In this document: in pieces, positions 8,745-16,298 of the stretch
Numbering within the stretch: position 1 is the stretch's first letter
How the letters are laid out: the number at the start of each line of letters is the position of its first letter
Source: an uncultured Verrucomicrobiales bacterium
Lineage (GTDB): Bacteria; Verrucomicrobiota; Verrucomicrobiia; Verrucomicrobiales; Akkermansiaceae
NCBI GenBank assembly: GCA_937944055.1
Contig: CALDZJ010000035.1
Coordinates: 19,374-83,373 of the forward strand
DNA length: 64,000 nt
Direction of reading: 5' to 3'
The notes under the pieces: model-generated
Told to the model about the DNA's origin: nothing
Databases searched by the model: none
Seen by the model: only the letters and a program-made list of their open reading frames with translations
Translations under genes and position numbers: made by a program

Positions 8745-9324
8745 GGAACTATTTATGAAATGGATCGATGGCGCGCTGTCTCCTGATGAGGAGAAGCAGC
8801 TGCAGGTCCTCATGGAGGGAGACTCTAATCTGGAGTCAGAACTCACGAGGATGAAGGCACTGAGCGAGAGCTTGCACGCTGAGATTCCGGCGAGCGTCGA
8901 GCCTCCTTATGGTGATTTTTTCAACAGCCAGCTCATGCGGAAAGTCGATCTTGAAATCAAGGCTCAACATCCGGCGAAGAAAGCAGAGCGTTGGTGGCAG
9001 TCACTGCGCTGGGCCTGGGCTCCCGCAGGGGCTCTGGCTCTAGTTCTCTCATTCTTTGCGGGGCACCGCATTTCCCGCACTTCTGACACTCAAGGGCTAG
9101 CTTCTTCTTCAAGGATGGAAAGCTCCATGGCCTCTCTCACAGAAGTCTACTTCGCAGGAGAGGCTCTCGAGGCAGAAGTGATCTCTGATTCAGAGGGTCA
9201 GGTCTCCGCGATCGTCGTGAACGGCCTCTCCGCGATTCGGGATGATATCGACTTCGTGACTGTTTCGACAGAAGCGAATCTCCCAAGCACCTACCGCAAT
9301 TTTGAAGCCCGTCGCTTCCAGTAA
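8725..9324 (+). CDS. Putative membrane anti-sigma factor
   Basis: 199 residues from ATG 8725, beginning inside the end of the sigma gene (a GTG at 8722 is the alternative). The N-terminus (FMKWIDGALSPDEEKQLQVLMEGDSNLESELTRMKALSE) looks like the acidic helical sigma-binding region of anti-sigma factors, although the HxxxCxxC zinc motif is absent. One TM helix (WAWAPAGALALVLSFFAG, about residues 92-110) is followed by an extracytoplasmic domain of about 85 residues. Position and topology support a sequestering partner of the sigma factor; no direct homology was checked. Confidence 0.65.
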   Translation: MKKETTEELFMKWIDGALSPDEEKQLQVLMEGDSNLESELTRMKALSESLHAEIPASVEPPYGDFFNSQLMRKVDLEIKAQHPAKKAERWWQSLRWAWAPAGALALVLSFFAGHRISRTSDTQGLASSSRMESSMASLTEVYFAGEALEAEVISDSEGQVSAIVVNGLSAIRDDIDFVTVSTEANLPSTYRNFEARRFQ

Positions 9325-9362
9325 TTAAGAATCCAGTAATTCGGAATTCAGTAATTTAGAAA
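9318..9362. repeat. Three 15-bp imperfect tandem repeats spanning a stop codon
   Basis: Units begin CCAGTAATTAAGAAT (9318), CCAGTAATTCGGAAT (9333) and TCAGTAATTTAGAAA (9348). The first unit contains the TAA stop of the anti-sigma gene and the last ends one base before the ATG of the next gene, so the array fills the whole intergenic space. Confidence 0.85.
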
Positions 9363-9363
9363 T

Positions 9364-9849
9364 ATGAAGCTCATTCTCCACCTTTTCATTGCCTTCTTTC
9401 TGGGGTCCAGCCTTCTTGCTGAGGATCCCGGAATGGAGCCGATCGGCTCCTTGAGTGTGAAGCTCATTTTCGCGACAGATGCAGATCCGAGCGTGGCAGG
9501 GAACTTGGCGAGAGATGTTCCTTCTGGCGACGTCCAGCAATTACAGTCAATCAAAGAACTGAAATTTACGGATTACCGCCTCCTCGGGACTGATACTCCT
9601 GACATCTTGAAAGGCTATGAAAGCTGGGCCACCCCTTTGCGCCCCTCGAAGGAAATTCTCGTTAGTTTTCAGCCGACGAAGAGAACGGAGGCAGATCAGG
9701 TGCAAATGGTTCTGGAATATTGGCAAAGCAAGCGTAAGATCTTCAGCACAAATCCCTTATTAACCAAAGGGAAAACTCTCTACCTACTCGGCCCCGAGTG
9801 GCGTAAGGGACGGCTTATTCTGGCCGTGCGAATCGAAGATCTTAAGTAA
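9364..9849 (+). CDS. Exported protein of unknown function
   Basis: 161 residues with a signal peptide (MKLILHLFIAFFLGSSLLAED, cleavage near SLLA-ED). The mature part has no motif I recognise; it contains FTDYRLLGTDTPDILKGYESWATPLRPSKEILVSFQP and ends LYLLGPEWRKGRLILAVRIEDLK, a pattern of short beta strands. It follows the anti-sigma gene and shares one base with the next ORF (TAATG), so it probably belongs to the sigma-factor operon and acts in the periplasm or envelope. Confidence 0.7.
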   Translation: MKLILHLFIAFFLGSSLLAEDPGMEPIGSLSVKLIFATDADPSVAGNLARDVPSGDVQQLQSIKELKFTDYRLLGTDTPDILKGYESWATPLRPSKEILVSFQPTKRTEADQVQMVLEYWQSKRKIFSTNPLLTKGKTLYLLGPEWRKGRLILAVRIEDLK

Positions 9850-10562
9850 TGTTGAAACGCCTCATCCTTCCTCTCTTAGTGCTCTGCGCTGGGCCGTCAG
9901 TCACCTCGGCCGAGATGGTTTTTGAGTCGCAGCTTATTGAGATTCAGGTCGGGTATGATGAAAACGTCGTCACGGGAGAATTTCCTTTCGAGATTAAAGA
10001 CAGTGAAGAGACGATTCTTTCGTTCGATGCTCTCTGCACCTGCCTCGCTGCGAGAGTGGAGCCCCTCATGCCAGATCGCTCCGCAAAACTTCATTGGAAG
10101 CCTGGTGAAAAGGGCTTGATCAAGGCCCGCTTCGACACCTCGAAATTTGTCGGAACGGTGGATAAAGCGATCGAGCTGAAATTGAAAGGACGCGAGCCCA
10201 TTCACTTGACGGTCCGAGTGCACATTCCTCAGCTCATCGAGCTGGAGCCCAATACCCTAAAGTGGGAAAAGGGAGGAGTCACCGATGAAAAACTGGTCAG
10301 AATTAAGATCAAGCATAGCGAGCCGATCCGGATCATTTCACACTCCGCAACGAATGATCAGACCTATCCTTACAAGCTCAAGACGATCAAAGAAGGTTGG
10401 GAATATGAGCTGCGGGTTCAGCCGACCAGCAGCGCTAGCTCAGGGATGGGGATGATTTCACTGCGAACCGATTGTAAGGTCCCTAAATTTAAACGAGCGG
10501 TCGTTTATGTCACGACAAGGCCAGCCCGCAAGGAGCGCTCGCAACCTGCTCCGGCAAAATGA
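9849..10562 (+). CDS. Exported DUF1573-like protein
   Basis: 237 residues. A signal peptide ends near SVTSA-EM. The mature protein has an Ig-like beta domain with the LSFDALCTCLAARVEPLMP stretch corresponding to the C-x-C patch of DUF1573 proteins, followed by LHWKPGEKGLIKARFDTSKFVGTVDKAIEL. The second half (about 130-230) is another beta domain with LVRIKIKHSEPIRI. The family has no established activity. Its start is coupled to the preceding stop and its own stop overlaps the next ATG, placing it in one operon with the sigma factor and rhodanese genes. Confidence 0.7.
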   Translation: MLKRLILPLLVLCAGPSVTSAEMVFESQLIEIQVGYDENVVTGEFPFEIKDSEETILSFDALCTCLAARVEPLMPDRSAKLHWKPGEKGLIKARFDTSKFVGTVDKAIELKLKGREPIHLTVRVHIPQLIELEPNTLKWEKGGVTDEKLVRIKIKHSEPIRIISHSATNDQTYPYKLKTIKEGWEYELRVQPTSSASSGMGMISLRTDCKVPKFKRAVVYVTTRPARKERSQPAPAK

Positions 10563-11047
10563 AGAAACTGCTGCGTTCTTCCCTCTGTCTCGTCGGATTA
10601 AGCGCTCTGATGTCCTTCGCAACTTGGCAAATCATCGGGCCACCGGACCGCTCAGTGGAATGTGATCCCGCGGATTTACCAGAGCACTTTGTCTGTCTTT
10701 CCACGGTGGAAAAGTGGCCTCAGGAATCAATCTTATGGGTCGATGCGCGGCCGCGGGCGGACTGGGAAAGAAATGGTCTTGAAGGGGCCGTTCTTCTCAA
10801 TGATCAAGAAGAGTGGTTCGATCTAGAGCCTGAATTCATGATGCAAATGTTAGTAGAAACGAGAGCAAAAGTCGTCGTTTACTGTAATCAATCTGGCTGT
10901 GGTTCTTCTAAATACGTTGCCGCTCAATTAAGAGAGCGGCATGCCGAAACTCTAGGATTTGAAGTCTTCGTCCTTGAAGGTGGCGTGAAGGCTTTAAAGG
11001 CGGCCCAAGCGGGGGGAGTGACGCCGGTGCTTAGAGAGTCCAATTAA
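10559..11047 (+). CDS. Membrane-anchored or exported rhodanese-like protein
   Basis: 162 residues. The N-terminal hydrophobic segment (LCLVGLSALMSFATWQII) is a signal anchor or signal peptide. The rhodanese fold follows: ILWVDARPRADWERNGLEGAVLLND, then the active-site loop VVVYCNQSGCGSSKYVAAQL with the likely persulfide cysteine C109, and the closing FEVFVLEGGVKALKAA. Rhodaneses handle sulfane sulfur or act as redox/phosphatase-like scaffolds; the partner here is unknown. The ATG overlaps the upstream stop (ATGA). The 3' end overlaps by 17 bp the convergent zinc-ribbon gene. Confidence 0.85.
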   Translation: MKKLLRSSLCLVGLSALMSFATWQIIGPPDRSVECDPADLPEHFVCLSTVEKWPQESILWVDARPRADWERNGLEGAVLLNDQEEWFDLEPEFMMQMLVETRAKVVVYCNQSGCGSSKYVAAQLRERHAETLGFEVFVLEGGVKALKAAQAGGVTPVLRESN

Positions 11048-12476
11048 TGGCCTCGATGCGGATGACCTGAAGATAAGGTTTCTCAGGATCAGACTCAGTG
11101 TCCCAAGCCACGCTCACAGTGGCCGGTATTTTCCGACGGCTTTTTGACTTTTTTGAGAGCTCTTTAAAGGCTTGTGATTCCTTGCTCAGATAGCCCGTGG
11201 CGATTGGCTTGGCTGATGCCGAGATGAAGGTGTAAAAGGTCACCTTAGCCATCGAGGAAGCCTTCGGAATGTCATCGAAGCAAAAGGCTGAAAATTCAAC
11301 AATGCTATTAAAAGTCCCTGTGCCTGATTTCTTTTTCTCGTAGAAGTCGCGGATCGGCTCCTCGTAAAGATCGAGAAAAGGATCAGTATGAATCTTCGGC
11401 GAGTCTTCTTCCGAGTAGGTGATGGTGCGAATTAGGACAATCTTAGATCGCTCTTGATCCGCTTGGTCGAAGGCAACCGAAAAAAAAACCTCGAATGAGC
11501 GATCTTCCTCTCGCTCTCTGGTAGTGAGAAGTTCCGGGACGAAGGACTTCGGGAAAGGTTTGCCAAGGCTTGATGCGGCGAGTTCCTCGTCTTCGCGTTC
11601 ACTTTTGGTGATGAGAGGCTTGCGTTCGGCAAAAGTCTGAGCGACGAGGAATCTCTGTAAAACGACCTCTGCTTCCTTGATGGCGGCCGTTCGCTTCTCA
11701 ACTGAATCTGCTACGAAACTTGCCCCTGGAGAGGCTGCCTTAGAGGCCAAATCTGGAAGCTCTCCACCCACTTCTCCGGATTTCTTGAGATCCTGTGGAT
11801 CATGTTCCAGGTTTTTTGGTGGAGTTGGCTCCAGCAAAATGGGCTCCTCGACGGGATCAGTCGATGGAGCAAGTGCTTGATCTGGATTGGCGAGTGAGGC
11901 GTCCGAAGGCGCAGGGGAGGCAGGGGAGGGTGTCACTTCTTGGAAAGAGGGAGCGGCCTTAGATTCCTCGGATTGGGTCTGGGTGACAGGAGTCTGTTCC
12001 TCGGTTTTGGGGCTGTCTTTCCCGAAGCTGAGAAGGCCCATGAGATCTAGAATGAGGTAGACCACGGCAGCCGCGAGGATGAGAAAAAGGGCCGGGAAAA
12101 GAATGCTCGGCCAGATTTTTCTGCGCGAAGAAGAGTGCTGCTGAACCGGCGCGGCGGAAGGTGCTACCATTTCTGCTGCGGCCTGTGGCGGTGACTGAGC
12201 TGGACTTGGTGCTTTGGAAGGGATGGGCTCCCGTCCAGCGAGTTGCTCAGGAATCTCGGCTGGAGCAGGCTGAGTTGGTGGAACAGGCTGGATTTGCTGC
12301 ACGGGAGCGGCTGGCGTCTCCGCTGCGCTTGCTGGGAAGGCGGGGACTGGGTGAGGGGCTACGATCGCTGCCTGACAATGGGGACAAGGGCCTGTAATTC
12401 CGGCAAGTTGAGCAGGCACGGTTAAGCCTGTGTTGCAGTTCGGACAAGTGAACTCAATAGATTCTGTTTGTGACAT
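11031..12476 (-). CDS. Zinc-ribbon single-pass membrane protein, function unknown
   Basis: 481 residues. The N-terminus carries a zinc ribbon (C-P-N-C at 10-13 and C-P-H-C at about 31-34). A Pro/Ala/Gln-rich linker leads to one TM helix near 125-148 (IWPSILFPALFLILAAAVVYLILDLM). A low-complexity acidic/Pro/Ser linker (about 155-255) and a soluble extracytoplasmic domain of about 220 residues follow. The layout (cytoplasmic ribbon, TM, long linker, folded domain) is common in Verrucomicrobiota and Planctomycetota proteins of unknown role. It converges on and slightly overlaps the rhodanese gene. Confidence 0.6.
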   Translation of the reverse strand: MSQTESIEFTCPNCNTGLTVPAQLAGITGPCPHCQAAIVAPHPVPAFPASAAETPAAPVQQIQPVPPTQPAPAEIPEQLAGREPIPSKAPSPAQSPPQAAAEMVAPSAAPVQQHSSSRRKIWPSILFPALFLILAAAVVYLILDLMGLLSFGKDSPKTEEQTPVTQTQSEESKAAPSFQEVTPSPASPAPSDASLANPDQALAPSTDPVEEPILLEPTPPKNLEHDPQDLKKSGEVGGELPDLASKAASPGASFVADSVEKRTAAIKEAEVVLQRFLVAQTFAERKPLITKSEREDEELAASSLGKPFPKSFVPELLTTREREEDRSFEVFFSVAFDQADQERSKIVLIRTITYSEEDSPKIHTDPFLDLYEEPIRDFYEKKKSGTGTFNSIVEFSAFCFDDIPKASSMAKVTFYTFISASAKPIATGYLSKESQAFKELSKKSKSRRKIPATVSVAWDTESDPEKPYLQVIRIEAINWTL

Positions 12477-12613
12477 TAGGGGTTTATCGGGGATTGTTAG
12501 AACAGCTTAGGAACTAGTAGAGAGGAAGTCAATCGACAAGCCGCATGCCTTACGAGTGTGCTGCGAAATCACGAATTTTGATATTTTTGAGGGAGTCTCT
12601 AATCTGCCAACGA

Positions 12614-12781
12614 ATGACTGCTTCCTTGACTGATAAGCTCGAAGAATTCGTCAAGGGACTGGTTCAAAACGGCCGCGATTGCTCTGCGGGTGGCCTGATC
12701 CCGGGAAATTGGACAATTCAAAAAAAACGAGATTGGGTGTCACGAGAATACGTGACGTGCAGTGGCGCGCGCAGTGACTAA
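12614..12781 (+). pseudogene. Decayed ParD-like antitoxin remnant
   Basis: The frame from ATG 12614 begins MTASLTDKLEEFVKGLVQNG, followed by RDCSAGGLIPG. This resembles the ribbon-helix-helix start of ParD antitoxins (pattern sLtdkLeeFV..lV.sGRy.SAsEviReaL), with the Tyr, Glu and Arg of the consensus lost. After NWTIQKKRDW the similarity ends, and the frame runs through the palindrome at 12738-12757 to a TAA at 12779-12781. No parE/relE toxin follows. It is the only gene-like signal in the 317-bp gap between the zinc-ribbon and sulfatase genes. The similarity is by eye and the ORF is short. Confidence 0.4.
12738..12757. promoter_or_regulatory. Operator-like palindrome upstream of the sulfatase
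   Basis: Perfect 6-bp arms GTCACG and CGTGAC are separated by AGAATA, preceded by T. The centre lies about 46 bp before the sulfatase start. The same palindrome, with spacer ATAATA, occurs at 16189-16212, which argues for a shared DNA-binding regulator. The regulator is not identifiable in this window. Confidence 0.6.
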
Positions 12782-12793
12782 GCTTGAGGCATC

Positions 12794-14272
12794 GTGATTC
12801 GGAAATTTAGGGGGATTTTAAGTATTGGAGTGCTGCTTTGTGGCTTATTGGGGGCGAAGGAGAAGAATGTGCTCATTTTTTTTATTGATGATTTGCGGCC
12901 TGACTTAGGGTGTTATGGAGAGAAGGGGGTGAAGAGTCCTCATATTGATGCTTTAGCCTCTGAGGGGGTGCTATTCGAGCGGGCCTACTGTCAACAGGCG
13001 ATCTGTGCGCCTTCTCGGATTAGCATGCTCTCGGGGCTCTATCCTGATACGAGTGGGATCGATGATTTGTGGACTCCGCTGCGTAAGGCTTTGCCGGAGG
13101 TGATAAGCCTACCGCGCTATTTTAAGGAACGGGGCTATGTTACGGCCTCATTTGGGAAGGTTTACCATCATCGGCGTGATGATAAGGAATACTGGACGGA
13201 GTATCCGCCGCGGCCGGGGAAATTATATGCTTCTGAGGAGGTCTTGGTATCGATGGAGCGGCGGAAGAAAGCGGCCCGCAAAAAGGGGCTTTCGCGTTTG
13301 GAAATCTCTGCGGCAAGTAAGGGCCCGGCGGTGGAAGTCGGTGAGGTGGATGATGAGGTCTATCAGGATGGGGCCGTGGCGGTGCAGGCGATCGAGTCGT
13401 TAAGGCGTCATCAGAAACAGGATGCGAAAAAGCCTTTCTTTATGTGTGTGGGATTTGCGAAGCCGCATTTGCCCTTCGCGGCGCCCAAGAGGTATTGGGA
13501 TCTTTACGAGCCAAGCGATTTTTCAGTGCCACCGCGCGTCCTCCCTGAAGGAGCCCCGAAGATCGCTTTTACGAATTGGAATGAGCTGAGATCTTATCAG
13601 GGAGTCCCTGCGAAAGGGCCGCTGAGTGATGAACTCACGCGGGAACTTCAGCATGGTTATGCGGCCTGTGTTTCCTATGCGGATGCGCAGGTGGGGAGGG
13701 TGCTTGCAGAGCTAGATCAGCTTGGTCTGCGGGATGAGACGATCATTCTTCTCTGGGGTGATCATGGCTATAAATTAGGGGAGTATGGCCTGTGGTGTAA
13801 GCATACGAATTTGGAGTTAGATACGAGGGTTCCTTTTTTAGTGGCGGCACCGGGTTTCGAGAAGAGTCAGGGGAGGCGGACGCGGGCTCTTGTGGAAATG
13901 GTCGATGTGTTTCCCACTTTAGCAAAGCTGACGGGAGGCGCGCTGCCAGCGGCTTGTGAGGGCATGAGCCTGGAGCCGATCTTAGCTGATCCGGAGAAAA
14001 AGTTGCGGGACTTTGCGCTGAGTCGATATCCGCGAGGATCGCGGGTGGGTTATAGCATGCGGACGGAGCGCTGGCGCTACACCGAGTGGGTGGATGTGAA
14101 GGCTCAAAAAATCGTTTCTCGTGAACTTTACGATCATGGGGAGAGTCAAGTTGCGCTGCGTAATCTTGCGAAAGATGAGGTGCAGCGCGAACGGGTTGCG
14201 CAATTTTCGCGACAACTAAGCTCGCTCAAGCGGGTGGCGGAAAGTCAGATCAAAACCAAGAATAAAAAATGA
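12794..14272 (+). CDS. Exported S1-family sulfatase, iduronate-2-sulfatase-like
   Basis: 492 residues, GTG start with a signal peptide (IRKFRGILSIGVLLCGLLGAKE). The first metal site NVLIFFIDDLRPDLGCYG is followed by SPHIDALASEGVLFERAYCQQAICAPSR. C71 in C-A-P-S-R is the residue matured to formylglycine. The next part, ISMLSGLYPDTSGIDDLW, then SFGKVYHHRR and PFFMCVGFAKPHLPF (substrate/metal loop), and LLWGDHGYKLGEYGLWCKHTNLE (second Asp-His metal site), match iduronate-2-sulfatase-like enzymes. It hydrolyses sulfate esters on polysaccharides outside the cytoplasm and needs an FGE-type maturase that is not in this window. The stop overlaps the start of the GH10-like gene, so the two are co-translated. 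Confidence 0.92.
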   Translation: MIRKFRGILSIGVLLCGLLGAKEKNVLIFFIDDLRPDLGCYGEKGVKSPHIDALASEGVLFERAYCQQAICAPSRISMLSGLYPDTSGIDDLWTPLRKALPEVISLPRYFKERGYVTASFGKVYHHRRDDKEYWTEYPPRPGKLYASEEVLVSMERRKKAARKKGLSRLEISAASKGPAVEVGEVDDEVYQDGAVAVQAIESLRRHQKQDAKKPFFMCVGFAKPHLPFAAPKRYWDLYEPSDFSVPPRVLPEGAPKIAFTNWNELRSYQGVPAKGPLSDELTRELQHGYAACVSYADAQVGRVLAELDQLGLRDETIILLWGDHGYKLGEYGLWCKHTNLELDTRVPFLVAAPGFEKSQGRRTRALVEMVDVFPTLAKLTGGALPAACEGMSLEPILADPEKKLRDFALSRYPRGSRVGYSMRTERWRYTEWVDVKAQKIVSRELYDHGESQVALRNLAKDEVQRERVAQFSRQLSSLKRVAESQIKTKNKK

Positions 14273-16167
14273 TGAGAGTGTGTCAAAAAAGGAAGTTGAA
14301 GGTGCTTATGACAAAGGGAGTAGCGCTGGCGCTTTTGATGTGTGGGGGAGTGGGGCGAGCCTATGGGGTAGAGGCGATTGAGCCACCGGCTGGAGGGATA
14401 GATCTTGTGGATTTTTCACAAGAGGGGGAGCTCCGAGTGCGGAAAAGGGCGGGTGAGTTACGCCGGCAATGGGTCGAGGTGAAGGGCATGCCCTTTCAAG
14501 AGGCCCATCAGGTGGAGCTCCTGAAAGTGCCGAAGGAGTCCAAGGACTTACAGTTGGTGATGCCCTTTGAGAAGGGCTTTAAGAAAGGGGAGTCGATTTT
14601 ACTTTCGTTTTGGGTCCGTCGGCCGAAATCAGCGGGGGAGCCAGGCCCTGCGAGTCTGTATGTGCAGGCCGGGCCGGGGAAGAAGCGCTTTGAGTTTAAG
14701 TTCTCGCCTTTCCGTAAGTGGGAGCAGCATGTGCGTGCTTTCAAGGCCGCCGCTGATTTTGATCTAAAAAAAGGGAATCTCAGCCTTCATCTGGGATCGG
14801 CTGAGCCGGTGATCGAGATCGCAGACTTACGCGTGATTAATTACGGGGCTGAAGTGAAAGTGGCAGATTTGCCAAAGTCAAAAGTGACCTACAAGGGACG
14901 TGATCCGAAGGCGGCGTGGCGGAAGGAAGCGCTGGCCCGGATTGAAGAAATCCGGAAAGCCGAGCTGGTGGTGAAAGTCTTAGATGCGGATGGTAAGCCC
15001 ATCGAGAATGCTGAGGTGAAGGTAGAGATGAAGCGGCATGCGTTTCGATTTGGAAATACGGTGGATGCCCATCTTTTAGGGGCTGAGGAAAAAGACTTTC
15101 CTTATATGAAAACTCGGAATGGTGAGAAGTATCTCACCACTTGGGAGGAGGCGCAGAAATACCGCGAAATCGTGAAGAGATACTTTAATGCGGTGACCTT
15201 TGAGAGCGAGTTCCGCCCTCATGTGTGGAAGAAGCAGACGAGTGGAAGTGCTGCCGGAAAGAAAAAACTTAAGCTGCTCATGAACTCGGCAATTCCTTGG
15301 CTACTCGAGAATGATATTGGAGTCCGCGGGCATTACCTCTCTTGGGGGGCAATGGATTTTAATGCGATTGAGAAAGTCTATGTGGGGGATCCCAAAGCGC
15401 ACCGCGCATGGTTGTGGAATCATATGGCGGATGTCTTAGCAAAGACCGATGGGGTGGTGACCGAGTGGGATACCATCAATCACATCGTGGCTTGGGGAAA
15501 GCACACCTATGAGAAAGAGTATGGAGGGATGGAGATTTTGGCAGAAATTATGGCGGAGGCGCGAAGGCTCGCTCCAAAAACGACTCATGCCATCAATGAG
15601 GGGAAGATCTTACCGGAAGGTTATAAAAGGGAGCCTTACAAGCGGGTGATCCGCTTCCTTAATGAACAGGGGCAGGCGCCGGATACGGTCGGGTTTATGG
15701 CTCATTTCGCCCTGACCTCACTCACTCCGCCGGAGGAGTTATTGGCGGTCTATGATGATTTTTCTAAGATTGCGCCGAATTTGCAGTTAAGTGAATTCGA
15801 TGTGGAGGCCGGTGATGATGAACAATTGCAGGCAGACTACTATCGAGATGTTATGATTGCGACCTTTAGCCATCCGAACCTCAATGCGATCGTGCAGTGG
15901 GGTTTTTGGGAAAATGCTCATTGGAAGCCCCATGCGGCACTCTGGCGGAAGGATTGGACGTTGAAGCCAGCGGGGCAAGTCTTTGTGGACCTTGTGAGCA
16001 AGCAGTGGTGGACGGATGAGACGATCCAAAGTGATGCGCAAGGCAGGGGAGCTCTGCGTGGATACCTCGGAGACTATGAGGTGAGCTTGCGATATGACGG
16101 AAAAAAAGTGAGCGAAACGGTCCGCTTAAATCGTGCTGGAGCTGAGGTAATTCTCCGGCTAGAGTAG
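14269..16167 (+). CDS. Exported GH10-like (endo-xylanase family) protein with atypical catalytic site
   Basis: 632 residues. A signal peptide ends near GRAYG. A carbohydrate-binding-like beta domain occupies about 40-200 and a short linker (AELVVKVLDADGKPIENAEVKV) precedes the TIM barrel at about 250-600. GH10 landmarks are present: VRGHYLSWGAMDF (strand 3), TEWDTINH (strand 4), DTVGFMAHFAL (strand 6), LQLSEFDVEAG with nucleophile E509 (strand 7) and VQWGFWENAHWKPHAALW (strand 8). The acid/base Glu expected after Asn404 is His405. It may be a GH10 subfamily with altered chemistry, or non-hydrolytic. It is coupled to the sulfatase, so the substrate may be a sulfated glycan. Confidence 0.85.
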   Translation: MMRVCQKRKLKVLMTKGVALALLMCGGVGRAYGVEAIEPPAGGIDLVDFSQEGELRVRKRAGELRRQWVEVKGMPFQEAHQVELLKVPKESKDLQLVMPFEKGFKKGESILLSFWVRRPKSAGEPGPASLYVQAGPGKKRFEFKFSPFRKWEQHVRAFKAAADFDLKKGNLSLHLGSAEPVIEIADLRVINYGAEVKVADLPKSKVTYKGRDPKAAWRKEALARIEEIRKAELVVKVLDADGKPIENAEVKVEMKRHAFRFGNTVDAHLLGAEEKDFPYMKTRNGEKYLTTWEEAQKYREIVKRYFNAVTFESEFRPHVWKKQTSGSAAGKKKLKLLMNSAIPWLLENDIGVRGHYLSWGAMDFNAIEKVYVGDPKAHRAWLWNHMADVLAKTDGVVTEWDTINHIVAWGKHTYEKEYGGMEILAEIMAEARRLAPKTTHAINEGKILPEGYKREPYKRVIRFLNEQGQAPDTVGFMAHFALTSLTPPEELLAVYDDFSKIAPNLQLSEFDVEAGDDEQLQADYYRDVMIATFSHPNLNAIVQWGFWENAHWKPHAALWRKDWTLKPAGQVFVDLVSKQWWTDETIQSDAQGRGALRGYLGDYEVSLRYDGKKVSETVRLNRAGAEVILRLE

Positions 16168-16188
16168 TGGGTAAGACTCGGGTATCGG

Positions 16189-16212
16189 CTTGTCACGATA
16201 ATACGTGACAAG
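16189..16212. promoter_or_regulatory. Operator-like perfect palindrome, 9-bp arms
   Basis: Arms CTTGTCACG and CGTGACAAG flank the spacer ATAATA. It lies about 87 bp before the start of the next secreted protein. The core GTCACG-N6-CGTGAC is identical to the site at 12738-12757, so both units may respond to one repressor or activator. Confidence 0.7.
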
Positions 16213-16298
16213 ACAATTCCCGACAGCGTCCTTACCTTAGTAATGTAAAAACAGATTTAGGCTGTCCCCCTTCTCTTTAATATAAAACCGCACATTGT

